Shown: positions 8,553 to 19,512 of the stretch, piece by piece | Layout of the letters: every line of letters begins with the position of its first letter | Position numbering within the stretch: the first letter of the stretch is position 1 | NCBI GenBank assembly: GCA_016719015.1 | Contig: JADKAZ010000006.1 | Coordinates: 124,001-188,000 of the forward strand | Length of the DNA stretch: 64,000 nt | DNA from: Chitinophagaceae bacterium | GTDB lineage: Bacteria > Bacteroidota > Bacteroidia > Chitinophagales > Chitinophagaceae | Direction: 5' to 3' | Position numbers and translations under genes: made by a program | Notes under the pieces: generated by a model | Seen by the model: only the letters and a program-made list of their open reading frames with translations | Told to the model about the DNA's origin: nothing | Databases searched by the model: none

Positions 8553-11407
8553 ATGAAACAAAGAGTATTACTTCTTGCTGCCTTTCTTATGGCTTTTTCG
8601 GTCATGGTAATAGGGCAGACAAAATTGGTGGAAAAAGTCACCAAAACGGGAAACGAATTAGTGATTCCGTATGAAAAATATGAATTAGCAAATGGCCTCA
8701 CTCTTATTGTGCATGAAGACCACAGTGACCCGGTGGTACATGTGGATGTTACCTACCATGTGGGCTCAGCCCGTGAAGAAATCGGTAAATCCGGTTTTGC
8801 CCACTTCTTTGAACACATGATGTTCCAGGAAGTGATAATGTGGCCGATGAGCAACATTTTAAAATTGTATCAGATGCAGGTGGCACATTGAACGGCACTA
8901 CTAATCGTGACAGAACCAATTATTTTGAAACGGTGCCCAGTAATCAATTGGAAAAAATGCTTTGGCTTGAAGCAGACCGTATGGGCTTTTTGCTGGATGC
9001 AGTTACCCAAAAGAAATTTGAGATACAACGTTCTACCGTAAAGAATGAAAGAGGACAGAATTATGATAATCGACCGTATGGATTAGCCGGCGAAACTGCT
9101 TCAAAAAATTTATACCCGTATGGCCATCCCTATTCGTGGCTAACGATTGGTTATGTAGAAGACCTGAACCGGGTAAATGTAGATGATCTGAAAAATTTCT
9201 TTTTACGTTGGTATGGACCTAACAATGCGACCGTATCAGTTGGTGGTGATGTAAAACCTGCTGATGTAGTGAAGCTGGTGGAAAAATATTTTGGTGTTAT
9301 CCCCCGTGGACCAGAAGTAAAACCGGTACAGGTACCGCCAGTTGTTTTAGAAAGCGATCGTTATGCTTCCTATACAGACAACTATGCAAAACTCCCCTTA
9401 TTAATGGTGTCATATCCAACTGTTCCCAACTATCATAAGGATATGGGTGCATTGGCTTGTCTTGCCCAGGTGTTGGGACAGGGAAAAAACTCTATCCTGT
9501 ATCAGCAATTAGTAAAAAAGCAACTGGCCTTACAGGCAAGTGTTTTCAGTCAACTGTCTGAGTTGAGTGGTGAAATGATGTTTCAAATAGTACCCTCACC
9601 GGGAAAATCACTGGCGATGCTTGATAGCCTGTTCCGCAATTCATTGGATTCATTCGAAGCAAAAGGTGTGACAGATGATGATATTGCTAAATTCAAAGGC
9701 GGTATCGAGGCTCAACAGATCAATGGCTTGCAAAGCGTTTCCGGAAAAATTTCACAGTTAGCATCTTTCCAGACATTTACCGGCAACCCCAATAAAATAG
9801 CTGACCTTATTAAAATGTACCAGGCTGTTACCAAAGAAGATGTGATGAGGGTGTACAATGAATATGTAAAAGGTAAACATGCTGTGTTCCTGAGTGTAGT
9901 ACCAAAAGGCCAGGAAAAAATGATTGCTGCTGCCGATAATTATAAGATCGATTCAAGTAAGTATACGGCTCCCGACTATGGTTATGCAGGATTAAAGTAT
10001 ATAAAAGCAAAAGATAATTTTGACCGTCGTAAAACTCCGGGTAATGGTGCCAATCCCATTGTGAAAGTGCCGAAGTTTTGGAGAAAAGACATGCCGAATG
10101 GTGTACGTATGATTGGTACGGAAAGCAATGAAACGCCTACGGTAACCCTCACCATTACTGTTCCTGGTGGCCACATATTGCAGACGAATGATACAGCTAA
10201 AATCGGTCTTGCAAGCCTGTTCAGCAGTATGATGAATGAAGACACAAAAAATTACACAGCCGAGCAAATGGCAGTGGAGTTGCAAAAACTGGGCAGCAAT
10301 GTATCTGTTGGCAGCAATTTCGATGGTATCACTTTCAATATCCAGACCTTAAAAAAGAACCTGGATAAAACACTGGCCCTCGTACAGGAAAGGATGTTCA
10401 ACCCTAAATTCACAGAAGCTGCTTTTAGTCGTATTCAGAAACAACGGTTACAAGGTTTTAAACAAACCAAAGCAGATCCTGCTGCTGTAGCCAATGAGGT
10501 ATTTGCGAAAATAAATTACGGCCCTAACAATATCCTGAGCATGAGTGAGGATGGAACTGAATACACTATTGGGAATTTGAAATTGCAGGATATAGAGAAT
10601 TATTATAACAACTATATGACTTCAAAAGGAGTTAAAGTAGTGATAGTGGGTGATGTAAAGCAGGAAGAAATATTACCAAAGCTGGCATTCCTGAATAAAC
10701 TACCGAATAAGAAAATTGATCTTCCAAAAGTGAAGGGTACCGCTTCCAATGTAGACAAAACCAAAGTCTATATGGTCGATATTCCAAAAGCAGCACAATC
10801 ACAATTCCGGGTAGGATATGCGACTGATTTAAAATATGATGCTACGGGTGATTATTACAAATCAAGGTTGATGAACTATACACTCGGTGGTGATTTCAAC
10901 AGCCGGTTAAATTTAAATCTCAGGGAAGATAAAGGCTGGACCTATGGTGCCCGCAGTTCTTTTACTGCTGATGAATATTCCAGTGATTTCGAATTCAGTT
11001 CCGGCATCCGGGCAGATGCCACTGACAGTGCTTTGGTAGAAGTGATGAAAGAACTGAAAAACTACCGGGAGAATGGCATCACCGAAGCTGAATTAAAATT
11101 CATGAAAAATTCCTTGGGCCAACGAGATGCCTTGTTATATGAAACAGGGATTCAGAAAGCCGGTTTCATCGGCCGCATTCTGGATTATAATTTACCTGCT
11201 AATTATGTGGATCAGCAAAATAAAATACTGGCCAACCTGACCAAACAACAGATTGATGCAGTCGCTAAAAAAATGCTGAACCCTGATAAGATGAATATCT
11301 TACTGGTAGGTGATAAAGCAAAAATTCTGGAAGGAGTGAAAAAGTTAGGCTATGAAATAATTGAACTGGATGTGGATGGTAAGAAAATAGAAAAGAAAGG
11401 ATTTTAA
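8553..11407 (+). CDS. M16-family zinc metallopeptidase, two-domain, one frameshift
   Basis: A secreted pitrilysin/insulinase-type peptidase of about 950 residues with two M16 halves. A signal peptide (KQRVLLLAAFLMAFSVMVIG) precedes the first half, which has the inverted zinc motif HFFEH in GKSGFAHFFEHMMF and the downstream glutamate in STVKNERGQNYDNRPYG. The second half, from about residue 520, begins GVRMIGTESNETPTVTL and lacks the zinc motif, as usual. The frame breaks near 8830: one extra G in CAGGAAGT would restore FQGSDNVADEQHF. The role is probably periplasmic or outer-membrane peptide degradation. A perfect hairpin follows the stop. Confidence 0.92.
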
Positions 11408-11430
11408 AATTACTTATATCTCTATGTATA

Positions 11431-11460
11431 AACGCCACTCTTTGGAGTGGCGTTTGTCAT
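11431..11460 (+). terminator. Terminator of M16 peptidase gene
   Basis: A perfect 10-base stem, AACGCCACTC (11431-11440) with GAGTGGCGTT (11445-11454), has a TTTG loop and is followed by a T-rich stretch. Confidence 0.8.
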
Positions 11461-11628
11461 TTTACCCGGTACAATTTTTTTATTGCAACTTAGAGGCCTC
11501 ACCCAGAGAGAAATGAGAGAAGAACAGAAACATAGTTTCAATTAATTCTTTCTCTCTTTATCCTCTGTGCGAAATTTCTTTTGCTGAACTGTCGAAAAGG
11601 AAAATTGAATAAAGACACCACCTAAAAG

Positions 11629-11661
11629 GCAAAGCGGCCCTCCGGGGAGTGCCGCATTTGC
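11629..11661 (-). terminator. Terminator of RND efflux operon
   Basis: On the minus strand GCAAAtGCGGC pairs with GCCGC-TTTGC with one bulged base, and the stem is followed by CTTTTAGG. It lies 35 bases past the RND permease stop. Confidence 0.55.
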
Positions 11662-11695
11662 ATAACCAAAACCAACCACACTTAGTTAACTATTA

Positions 11696-14600
11696 TTAAT
11701 CTTCTTTTACCACTACTGTTTTTAATTTTCCCAGCCATACTTTCTTTCCCTGTAATCGCCGAACCAGGAACATAATACCAACAAAGATGAAAAAGAAAGG
11801 TCCGGCAAAACCCAGTAACGCAATGAACTTGGTACCATAAAATTGTTGCATCGGTCTCTTCAACCGCTCTGCTATCAGGTACATACTTGGTACCATCACC
11901 AGCGTCAGGAAGAAAGAGAATAATAAACCGAAAATGATTGTCCAGCTTAACGGACCCCAGAACACCACACTGTCACCACCAAAGAAAACATTAGGACGCA
12001 GGTGCTGGAACAAACCAACAAAGTCAATATTAAATCCTATTGCCAGCGGCAACAAACCTAATATGGTAGCCACCGCAGTAAGCAATACAGGAATAATCCT
12101 GATTTTACCAGCCTGAATTGCTGCTTCCCTGGTTCGCATTCCCCTGCCCCGGAGTTCATCCGTAAATTCAATAATAAGGATACCATTTTTAATTACGATA
12201 CCAGCAAGACCCACGATGCCAACCAATAACATGATAGTTGCAATCGTCATTCCTGTAAGGGCATATCCCAACAGTACGCCTATCACTGAAAAGAAAATCT
12301 CGGTGATAACAATAAAGGGTTTGCTCATGGAATTAAACTGCAACACAAGAATCAAAAAGATAAGACCAATGGCGATAATAAAAGCTGTTCCGAGAAAAGA
12401 CTGGGTTGCCTTTTCCTGTTCACTTTGTCCGCTTAACTTAATAGTAACATCCGATGGTATTTGAACGGTCCCTTTAAATTCATCAATCTTCAATTGTAAA
12501 TCAGCATTCACCTTGCCTACCATCGTAGGGTCAGGCACATTACTCTGCAACTGGATTGTCCGTTTTACATTTTTTCTCTTCACCCCTCCAGTGGTATTCG
12601 TATAATCAATACTGGCTACCGCACTTAAAGGAATAGCTTTTACCTGCATGGTATTCATATCCATAAAAGTGATACGCATACTTAACAGGTCAGTAATATT
12701 ATTCCTTAGCAGGTCGGTGTAGCGTAACTGTATCTTATACTCATCTTCACCATCCTTAATCTTACTTATCTCTTTACCAAAAACAGCTGTACGTAATTGC
12801 ATTCCTATCTGCCCGGTACTCAATCCTTCAAACATCGCTTTCTCCCTGTCTACATTGATGGTTATCTCAGGATTACTTAAATCAACATCTGCCTGAAGGT
12901 TTTCAATACCATTCACACGGTTGGTATCGAGAAAATTCAAAAGCTGAGTGGCAACTGAAGCAATATTTTCAAAATTATCTCCCACTACTTCTATATTCAC
13001 CGGCGGGTCGGTGGGCGGACCACCATCTTCCTGTGCCACTTCCACATTCGCACCCGGAATTCCCTGTACAGCTTCCCGAATCGCTTCTTTAAAAGGACCG
13101 GTTCTTTTACCATGACGTCTTTCAAATTCTACAAATGAAACTTGTATCCGTCCCAGGTTTGATTGCACACTCCTGTTATTATCTCTCGGATTGTTTGCAC
13201 TTACCGCCACATTTGTAATAATACTTTCGACAATACCACCCGGTACACCTGGTTTTTCTTTTTCTAAGACTTTCTCTACCCTTTTTTCTAACACATGGGT
13301 GATACTATCTGTATACTTTACATCTGTACCCACGGGCAATTTTAAATACACATATACAAAATTCGGATCACCTGATGGGAAGAATGTTGATTTATTACCC
13401 CGGAGCATTAATGCCAGTGCAGAGAAAGCAAACAAGCCAAATAAAGAAACAAATGCCCAGATAGGCCTTTTGCCCACTAATATCCAACGCAACAATTTTT
13501 CATACCGGTTCATCAGCTTTGGCAATACTTTTTTCTGAAACGAATGGATAGCATCATTGAGTACATATGCATTCAGTACCATCAGCAGGGCCATCAGCAA
13601 TAGGAAATTAGCCATCCCGTGCATTCCTGGCAGATGTAATAGCACACCAGCTAATGCAAAAACAATAAACCATTTATTTCTGAATATAGCCTGCTTTGGT
13701 TTCTCAAATTCTTTCCCTTCCGGCTTCATAAAGCTTACGGCAAATACCGGGTTGAATATGAATGCCACAATCAATGATGCAGCCAGTGTAAGTATCAATA
13801 TTGTCGGCAGGTAAATCATAAACTTACCAATCAGCCCTTTCCAGAATAACAACGGGAAAAAGGGTGCTAAAGTGGTTGCAGTACCCGCTAATACCGGAAT
13901 GAACACTTCCCCCGCAGCTTCTTTGGCACTCCGCACAATGGGAACTTTTCCATTATTATAAATACGGTGTGTATTTTCAATTACCACAATGGCATCATCT
14001 ACAATTATCCCTAATCCGAATAACAGCGCAAAGAGTACAATAAAATTGAGGGTAACACTTGTTCCTACAATACTATCCGCAATTGGTAAAAATAAAAAGG
14101 CGACAAATACACTTAACGGAACACTCAATGCAACAAAGAAGGCATTGGTAACTCCCATAAAGAACATTAAAATAATTAATACCAGTATGAACCCAATGAT
14201 AATTGTATTGATCAGTTCGTTGAAAGAAGTTTTTGTTTGTCTGCTCTGGTCGCCGGTAAATACTACTTTTAAATCTTTAGGAAGCTCTTCTTTATCCTGC
14301 ATATCCGCTACAGCTGCCTTCACTTTATCTGCACAATTAATCAGGTTTTCACCGGCTCTTTTTACAATATTCAGCGTAACAACATTCTTTCCATCCAACC
14401 TGGCATAGCTATCTTTTTCTTTGATGGTATCTTTTAATTCCGCTATATCTCTTAAATAAACTGCAGCACCCCTGGCACTACTCCGGACAATTATATTTTG
14501 TAAATCGGCCACACTTGAAAACTGTCCTTTGACTTTAAGTGTCCGTTTCATATTACCAACTTCGATCAGGCCTCCCGTTATATCATTATTTTCACGGCTG

Positions 14601-15262
14601 ATGGCATTTTCAATATCCATAAAGCTTACCCGTGCTGTATTCATTTTATAAGGATCAACATTTACCTGTATTTCCCGTTCGGGTGCACCAACAATTTCGG
14701 CCCGGGTAATTTCGCTGAGTTCCTCAAAACGATCCTGCATTTTATCGGCATACTGTTTCAGTTTGATACCATCATAATCGCCACTAATATTCACAAACAT
14801 GATCGGCATTTCACTGAATGCAAATTCCTGTGCATCCGGTTCAGATGTCAGGTCGGTTGGTAAATCGGATTTAGCCTTATCAATCGCATCTTTTACTTTC
14901 TGTTTGGCCAGATCTGTTTTTACATCCGTATCAAATTCCACTATAATCAGGCTGTAATCGGCCTGCGAAGTACTTTGAATCTTGTTTACTTTGGCACCAC
15001 TGATCCCTTTCAATTGTTTTTCTATCGGCCTTGTCACCAGATTTTCAATATCCTTGGGTGAGTTACCTACATATACAGTAGCTATTGAAATAGTAGGCAC
15101 TACAATATCCGGAAACTGCTCTTTCGGCATACTGTTGAACTTGACCAAACCGTATGCAGAAATAAGAATAGCGATAATATAAATAGCAGTTCTGTTATCG
15201 ATGGCCCAACTGGTTGGCTTAAACTCTTTGAACTTGTCTTTAATACCTTCAAAAATTTTCAT
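11696..15262 (-). CDS. RND-family efflux permease (AcrB-like)
   Basis: An inner-membrane RND permease of 1188 residues, slightly longer than the usual 1030-1050 because of added segments between membrane helices. It starts with a cytoplasmic helix and first membrane segment (NRTAIYIIAILISAYGLVKF), has two large periplasmic loops, and carries the conserved GLGIIVDDAIVVIENTHR with the paired aspartates of the proton relay. The C-terminal half repeats the layout with AIGLIFLILVLQFNSMSKPF. It pumps substrates out by proton antiport, together with the adaptor and TolC-like protein encoded just upstream. Substrate class is not readable from sequence. The operon order is tetR, tolC-like, adaptor, permease. 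Confidence 0.95.
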   Translation of the reverse strand: MKIFEGIKDKFKEFKPTSWAIDNRTAIYIIAILISAYGLVKFNSMPKEQFPDIVVPTISIATVYVGNSPKDIENLVTRPIEKQLKGISGAKVNKIQSTSQADYSLIIVEFDTDVKTDLAKQKVKDAIDKAKSDLPTDLTSEPDAQEFAFSEMPIMFVNISGDYDGIKLKQYADKMQDRFEELSEITRAEIVGAPEREIQVNVDPYKMNTARVSFMDIENAISRENNDITGGLIEVGNMKRTLKVKGQFSSVADLQNIIVRSSARGAAVYLRDIAELKDTIKEKDSYARLDGKNVVTLNIVKRAGENLINCADKVKAAVADMQDKEELPKDLKVVFTGDQSRQTKTSFNELINTIIIGFILVLIILMFFMGVTNAFFVALSVPLSVFVAFLFLPIADSIVGTSVTLNFIVLFALLFGLGIIVDDAIVVIENTHRIYNNGKVPIVRSAKEAAGEVFIPVLAGTATTLAPFFPLLFWKGLIGKFMIYLPTILILTLAASLIVAFIFNPVFAVSFMKPEGKEFEKPKQAIFRNKWFIVFALAGVLLHLPGMHGMANFLLLMALLMVLNAYVLNDAIHSFQKKVLPKLMNRYEKLLRWILVGKRPIWAFVSLFGLFAFSALALMLRGNKSTFFPSGDPNFVYVYLKLPVGTDVKYTDSITHVLEKRVEKVLEKEKPGVPGGIVESIITNVAVSANNPRDNNRSVQSNLGRIQVSFVEFERRHGKRTGPFKEAIREAVQGIPGANVEVAQEDGGPPTDPPVNIEVVGDNFENIASVATQLLNFLDTNRVNGIENLQADVDLSNPEITINVDREKAMFEGLSTGQIGMQLRTAVFGKEISKIKDGEDEYKIQLRYTDLLRNNITDLLSMRITFMDMNTMQVKAIPLSAVASIDYTNTTGGVKRKNVKRTIQLQSNVPDPTMVGKVNADLQLKIDEFKGTVQIPSDVTIKLSGQSEQEKATQSFLGTAFIIAIGLIFLILVLQFNSMSKPFIVITEIFFSVIGVLLGYALTGMTIATIMLLVGIVGLAGIVIKNGILIIEFTDELRGRGMRTREAAIQAGKIRIIPVLLTAVATILGLLPLAIGFNIDFVGLFQHLRPNVFFGGDSVVFWGPLSWTIIFGLLFSFFLTLVMVPSMYLIAERLKRPMQQFYGTKFIALLGFAGPFFFIFVGIMFLVRRLQGKKVWLGKLKTVVVKED

Positions 15263-15384
15263 CTGAAATATTTTAAAACATCAATTTGATTTTGGTTTAC
15301 CGGTGATAATAATATTGCCCGCTATTATTGCCACATTACATTTCCCGCACCTCTGTATAGCTTTAAATTAACCGGCAACATAAT

Positions 15385-16599
15385 TTATTTGCCAGTTGCT
15401 ACCGACTGACCATCATACACTGTCTGATAACCTTCAGTTATAATCAAATCACCACCAGTTAACCCGGTTTTAATTTCAATAATCCCATTGTAGGCTTCTC
15501 CCACGGTTACAATCTTTTTCCTTGCTACCAATTTATCACCTGTCCTTTCCACTACATATACGTACTTGCCTTTCTCATCACTTTGCACCACATTAACCGG
15601 AACAGCTACGGCTGCCTTTGCTTCATAATCAAGAATCTTTAATGTGGCTGTCTGATTGGGTTTTAGCGTAGGGTCTGAAGGAAGTTTTGCCTCAGTAGTA
15701 AAAGACCTTGTGGTGGGATCAATAGAACCCCCAACTACACTAATCACCGACTGAAAAGGAGGTTTATTACTTTCAGGAACGACTACTTCTACTTTATCAC
15801 CTTTTTTCACTCTTGTCACATAGTTTTCCGGCACATTGGTCACAATTTTCAAATTGCTGTTATTGACAATTCTGATACCGGCACCCGGCATAGCCGCACT
15901 TTGCGGAGAAAAGAACTCTCCCACTTTTACGTTCATTTCTTCAATCGTTCCGCTGATACCCGCATATACATTCGACATGTTTGCCTGCTCCTGTGCCATT
16001 GCCACCTGGGCCTGCGCTGCTCTCAATTGGCTTTGCAGGGCATCCACATCTGCTTTTGCATTGATCACCTGTATTTCCGCACCAATATTTTGCTTCCATA
16101 AATTCTGGTATCGCTCATATACTGTTTGTGCCTGGGCCAGCCTAGCTTTAAGAACTCCAGTCTGTTGTTGTGCAGCCACTACAGATTGTCTTGCCATTGC
16201 ATCATCCAGTTTTAAAATAAGCTGACCCTTACCTACTTTCTGTCCTGCTTTTACATACACAGCTTTTATTAAACCACCCTGCCCTGTTGGTGCTACATAT
16301 GCCATCCCTTCTGCATCAATCTTACCCTGGAGTTCGATAAAATGCGTAAAGTCCTGTATCCGAAGCGTATCAATGCTAACAAGCTTTCTTGCCTGTTGCG
16401 CTGCTTTTGGATCAGCTTTGGAAATCTGATCTTCCAGTTTGCGGATGTCAGCATCGATTTCATTTTTTTCCTTCTTCAGTTTTTCCAGTTTTACTTTCAT
16501 ATCGCCGATGTCGCCTTTCTTATCTTTTGCCCCGGCGCCACAGGCTACCAATGTAACAGCAATGATTGCTGCGATTGAAATTTTTAAAATGTTATTCAT
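15385..16599 (-). CDS. RND efflux periplasmic adaptor (MFP), lipoprotein
   Basis: A membrane-fusion protein of about 404 residues. The lipobox region VTLVACGAG indicates a lipoprotein anchored in the inner membrane. An N-terminal coiled coil (KVKLEKLKKEKNEIDADIRK) is followed by the biotinyl-lipoyl-like half AYVAPTGQGGLIKAVYVKAGQKV, an alpha-hairpin (VVAAQQQTGVLKARLAQAQ onward), and the second lipoyl half ISGTIEEMNVKVGEFFSP. Beta-barrel and membrane-proximal domains close the protein. The start is set at MNNILKIS, seven codons inside the longest frame, to give a normal signal. It bridges the RND pump and the TolC-like channel. The 122-base gap to the permease gene shows no ORF. Confidence 0.93.
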   Translation of the reverse strand: MNNILKISIAAIIAVTLVACGAGAKDKKGDIGDMKVKLEKLKKEKNEIDADIRKLEDQISKADPKAAQQARKLVSIDTLRIQDFTHFIELQGKIDAEGMAYVAPTGQGGLIKAVYVKAGQKVGKGQLILKLDDAMARQSVVAAQQQTGVLKARLAQAQTVYERYQNLWKQNIGAEIQVINAKADVDALQSQLRAAQAQVAMAQEQANMSNVYAGISGTIEEMNVKVGEFFSPQSAAMPGAGIRIVNNSNLKIVTNVPENYVTRVKKGDKVEVVVPESNKPPFQSVISVVGGSIDPTTRSFTTEAKLPSDPTLKPNQTATLKILDYEAKAAVAVPVNVVQSDEKGKYVYVVERTGDKLVARKKIVTVGEAYNGIIEIKTGLTGGDLIITEGYQTVYDGQSVATGK

Positions 16600-16633
16600 A
16601 TAATTCAGTTTATTAAACATGGTTGGTTTTTGA

Positions 16634-18071
16634 TTATTTTAATTTTCCCGTGGCTTTCATAAAATCTACTTTTGCAATGATTGCATCATAGAGTGCCGTG
16701 ATATAATTTGTTTGTGCCGCTTTCATGTCCGTTTGTGCTGTATTAATTTCCATCTGTGAGCCTGTTCCCATTTCATATTTCTTTTTGGTTTGCTGATACA
16801 CTTTTTCTGCCAGCTCCATATTTTTTTTCTGAAAATCCATTGTGGCAATTGCGGAACGGAAATTATTTTTGGCTATCGCCACTTCGTTATCGATTGAAAG
16901 TTTCAGCGCCTCAATCTGGTTTTCAGACTTTTCCAACTCCAGCCTTGCCTGCTGTATTTTTGCTTTGGTAGAAAAACCATTGAAAATCGGAACAGCAATA
17001 TTCAGGCTTACATTAGAGATAGTAAACCAATCGCCTTTCCCGAAAAAAGTTCCACTTGTTTCGTTGTGCATTTTTAGCATACTGCCCGGTAAGTGATACA
17101 GTAGGCAACTGGCTCAGCTGGTACCGGCGAACGTTGTAGGCGAAAAGTTCTTTACCAATTTGTGCATATTGATATTCTTTCCTGTCTTCATAATTGTAAT
17201 TGCTGGTTTCCAGAATGCCCTCTTTGATTTGATCATCTGTCAATTTATCTGTCAACACCAGCTCATCCTTCATGGGCATTCCCATTAACATTTTAAGCCC
17301 ATAATAACCGTTGGAGATAGTATTCAGTACTTTACTTTTTTCTGTCTGCAGATTAGTAAGTTGTACACTTACTTTGTCCACATCTAATCTTTCAGCAAAC
17401 CCATTCTCGTAAATGATACGGGTATCCTTCATCAACTTTTCCAAAAGTAAAATATTGGCATCCAGCAATTCAACCTGCGTTTTGCTAACGACTAGCTGAT
17501 AATAAATTTTGTAAATATTAGCCTTGATCATTTCTTCGGTTACTTCAGCATTCTTTCGCTGAAAACGCATCGTAGCATCTCTTGCCTGCAATCCTATAAA
17601 TACCTGGCCATCAAATAAGAGTTGGGAAAGACTAATTCCTGCTGATGCACTGAATTTTGTACCAAATTGGGCAGCAATAAACCCAAAATCAGATGGCATA
17701 ACAATAGTATTCCCGTTTCCATCTTTTACACCTTCATCAATCAGCACCTGGTAAGTGGAGGGAGAAATAAAATTCGGCAACACCTGTGTGGCCACATTGG
17801 GATTGTATGTCGTACCCAGGTTGGCATTGATATGCGGATAAGCATTGGAGGTTACTTCCCTATTTACTTGTTCCTGCTTTTTAACTTCTATTAGTGCATT
17901 CTTTACATTCACATTATTCTTGAATGCATAATCCACTGCCTGCTGAATAGAAAATTCATGCCGGATGATTTTTGCAGTATCACCGTTAGCACGGGACAAG
18001 TCCTGCGCCAAAAGAACAGTTGGGAATATGGCTAGCCCTAAAAGCCATTTTTTACTTCTTACTATCTTCAT
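16634..18071 (-). CDS. TolC-family outer-membrane efflux protein, one frameshift
   Basis: Two overlapping frames form one outer-membrane efflux protein of about 478 residues. A signal peptide (RSKKWLLGLAIFPTVLLAQ) and the first OEP repeat with FSIQQAVDYAFKNNVNVKNA are in the upstream piece; the second repeat with AKIQQARLELEKSENQIEALK and NTAQTDMKAAQTNYITALYD is in the downstream piece. The break is near 17045, where T6 instead of T5 interrupts NKWNFFGKGDWF. The start at MKIVRSKK overlaps the end of the tetR gene by about 20 bases, pointing to translational coupling. It provides the outer-membrane channel for the RND pump. Confidence 0.92.
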
Positions 18072-18690
18072 ACGAAAGGTGTTTTTTATGTTGTTCATTA
18101 TATTTCTGAATCAATTTATGCCCTTTGATGGTAGCAAGGCCATAAGTAAAATTTTCTATCATTATTCCCGCAGTGATTCCAAGATTATATTTACCCGGGG
18201 GGAAAACGGAGACATTAAATGGAATCATGATAGATTCAATCCTGTACTTTGATAACACATCTACATTTAAATCCGGGCGGTATAGTTCATCTTTAATACC
18301 CCATTCAATATTGTTACGGATAATCTGAAGCAGGAATTTATCCTTGTACTCCCGGAATCGTTGGTAGGCTTTAAAATGAAATTTCTCCAGATCGTATACC
18401 AACATAGGATTCATATTGCTGAATTCCTGCATGATATGTTCCATCGTAAGAAAAATCTCATGTATAGCATCTTTTGCCTGAATCTTGCAGTTTATACAAT
18501 CTCCCTGTACGATTGTAATATGCCCGTCCACCACTGCCTCTACCAGTTCATCCTTATCCGCAAAGTATTGATAGAGAGTTTTTTTAGACATCCCAAGGTT
18601 GTTGGCTATGTCATCCATAGAAACTGACCGGATGCCAAATTTCATAAACAACTCCTCTGCCTTTATTAATATGCGTTCTTTAGGTTCCAT
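18052..18690 (-). CDS. TetR/AcrR-family regulator
   Basis: A 212-residue regulator. The N-terminal helix-turn-helix reads ERILIKAEELFMKFGIRSVS, then MDDIANNLGMSKKTLYQYFA, matching the TetR DNA-binding domain. The C-terminal ligand-binding domain is variable. It is the first gene of the efflux operon and overlaps the TolC-like gene, so it most likely represses that operon and its own expression until a pump substrate binds. The ligand is unknown. The intergenic region to the divergent DUF502 gene (18691-18828) should hold the operator, but I found no clear palindrome. Confidence 0.93.
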   Translation of the reverse strand: MEPKERILIKAEELFMKFGIRSVSMDDIANNLGMSKKTLYQYFADKDELVEAVVDGHITIVQGDCINCKIQAKDAIHEIFLTMEHIMQEFSNMNPMLVYDLEKFHFKAYQRFREYKDKFLLQIIRNNIEWGIKDELYRPDLNVDVLSKYRIESIMIPFNVSVFPPGKYNLGITAGIMIENFTYGLATIKGHKLIQKYNEQHKKHLSYEDSKK

Positions 18691-18828
18691 TTAATTGAAT
18701 TGGAGGGCAAAACTAAGGAAACTTTTTTCGTAACCAAAGTTTCCAGCCTTTATTTTTTGACCGTTCGTCCATATTTTGCACGGTTCTGGACCTGATATTT
18801 AGTTTATCTTAGTCTGTAAATCAACCAA

Positions 18829-19512
18829 ATGGATACCACTGCCCAACCGCCAGCAAAAAGCATTGTTAAGAAAATATTACGCTTTTTTATGCAGGGCCTG
18901 CTTATCCTTGCCCCTATAGCCATTACCGTATGGGCCATTATTGCCGCTTTCAACTTTGTAGATGACCTTCTTCCTAATCTTATTAATAAATTATTTCCCT
19001 CCTGGATAAAAGAAGATGCGAATGGAAATGTAAAAAAAATACCCGGGCTTGGTTTTGTGGTAGTAATCGCCTTTGTAATTTTTGTCGGTTGGATAAGCTC
19101 CAATTTCCTGATGGGCAGCTTTATTAATTTTTTTGATCAATGGATGGCAAGAACGCCGGTTATAAAATTTTTATATACATCCACCAAAGATTTCTTTGAA
19201 GCCTTTGCCGGCGATAAGCGTAAATTTAATAAGGCAGTATTGGCCAATGTTTTTTCTGAAGATGTGTGGATAGTAGGCTTTTTGACGGATGAAGAAATGA
19301 GTAAATTTGAGTTAGGCAGCGAACATGTGGCGGTGTATGTACCGCAAGCCTACAATTTTGCGGGCCAGCTATATGTATTGCCAAGAGATAAAGTAAAAAA
19401 GATTGATAAAATATCTTCTGGTGAAGCTATGAAATATGCTGTAACAGGTGGTGTGGTGGATTTAGAGGCCGAAAAAATTGAAGAAAGTTCCGGACCCATT
19501 ATAAAAAAGTAA
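18829..19512 (+). CDS. DUF502 family membrane protein
   Basis: A 227-residue protein with two N-terminal membrane segments (FMQGLLILAPIAITVWAIIA and LGFVVVIAFVIFVGWISSNF) and a soluble C-terminal part. This layout and the motifs TPVIKFLYTSTKDFFEAF and VYVPQAYNFAGQLYVLPRDK are typical of DUF502. No biochemical function is established. Its stop codon shares one base with the start of the next gene (TAATG at 19510-19514), so the two proteins are probably made together. Confidence 0.9.
   Translation: MDTTAQPPAKSIVKKILRFFMQGLLILAPIAITVWAIIAAFNFVDDLLPNLINKLFPSWIKEDANGNVKKIPGLGFVVVIAFVIFVGWISSNFLMGSFINFFDQWMARTPVIKFLYTSTKDFFEAFAGDKRKFNKAVLANVFSEDVWIVGFLTDEEMSKFELGSEHVAVYVPQAYNFAGQLYVLPRDKVKKIDKISSGEAMKYAVTGGVVDLEAEKIEESSGPIIKK

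Noticed and set aside
11696..15262. Forward-strand ORFs inside the RND permease gene
   Set aside because: They are short antisense frames within a long, well-conserved coding sequence.
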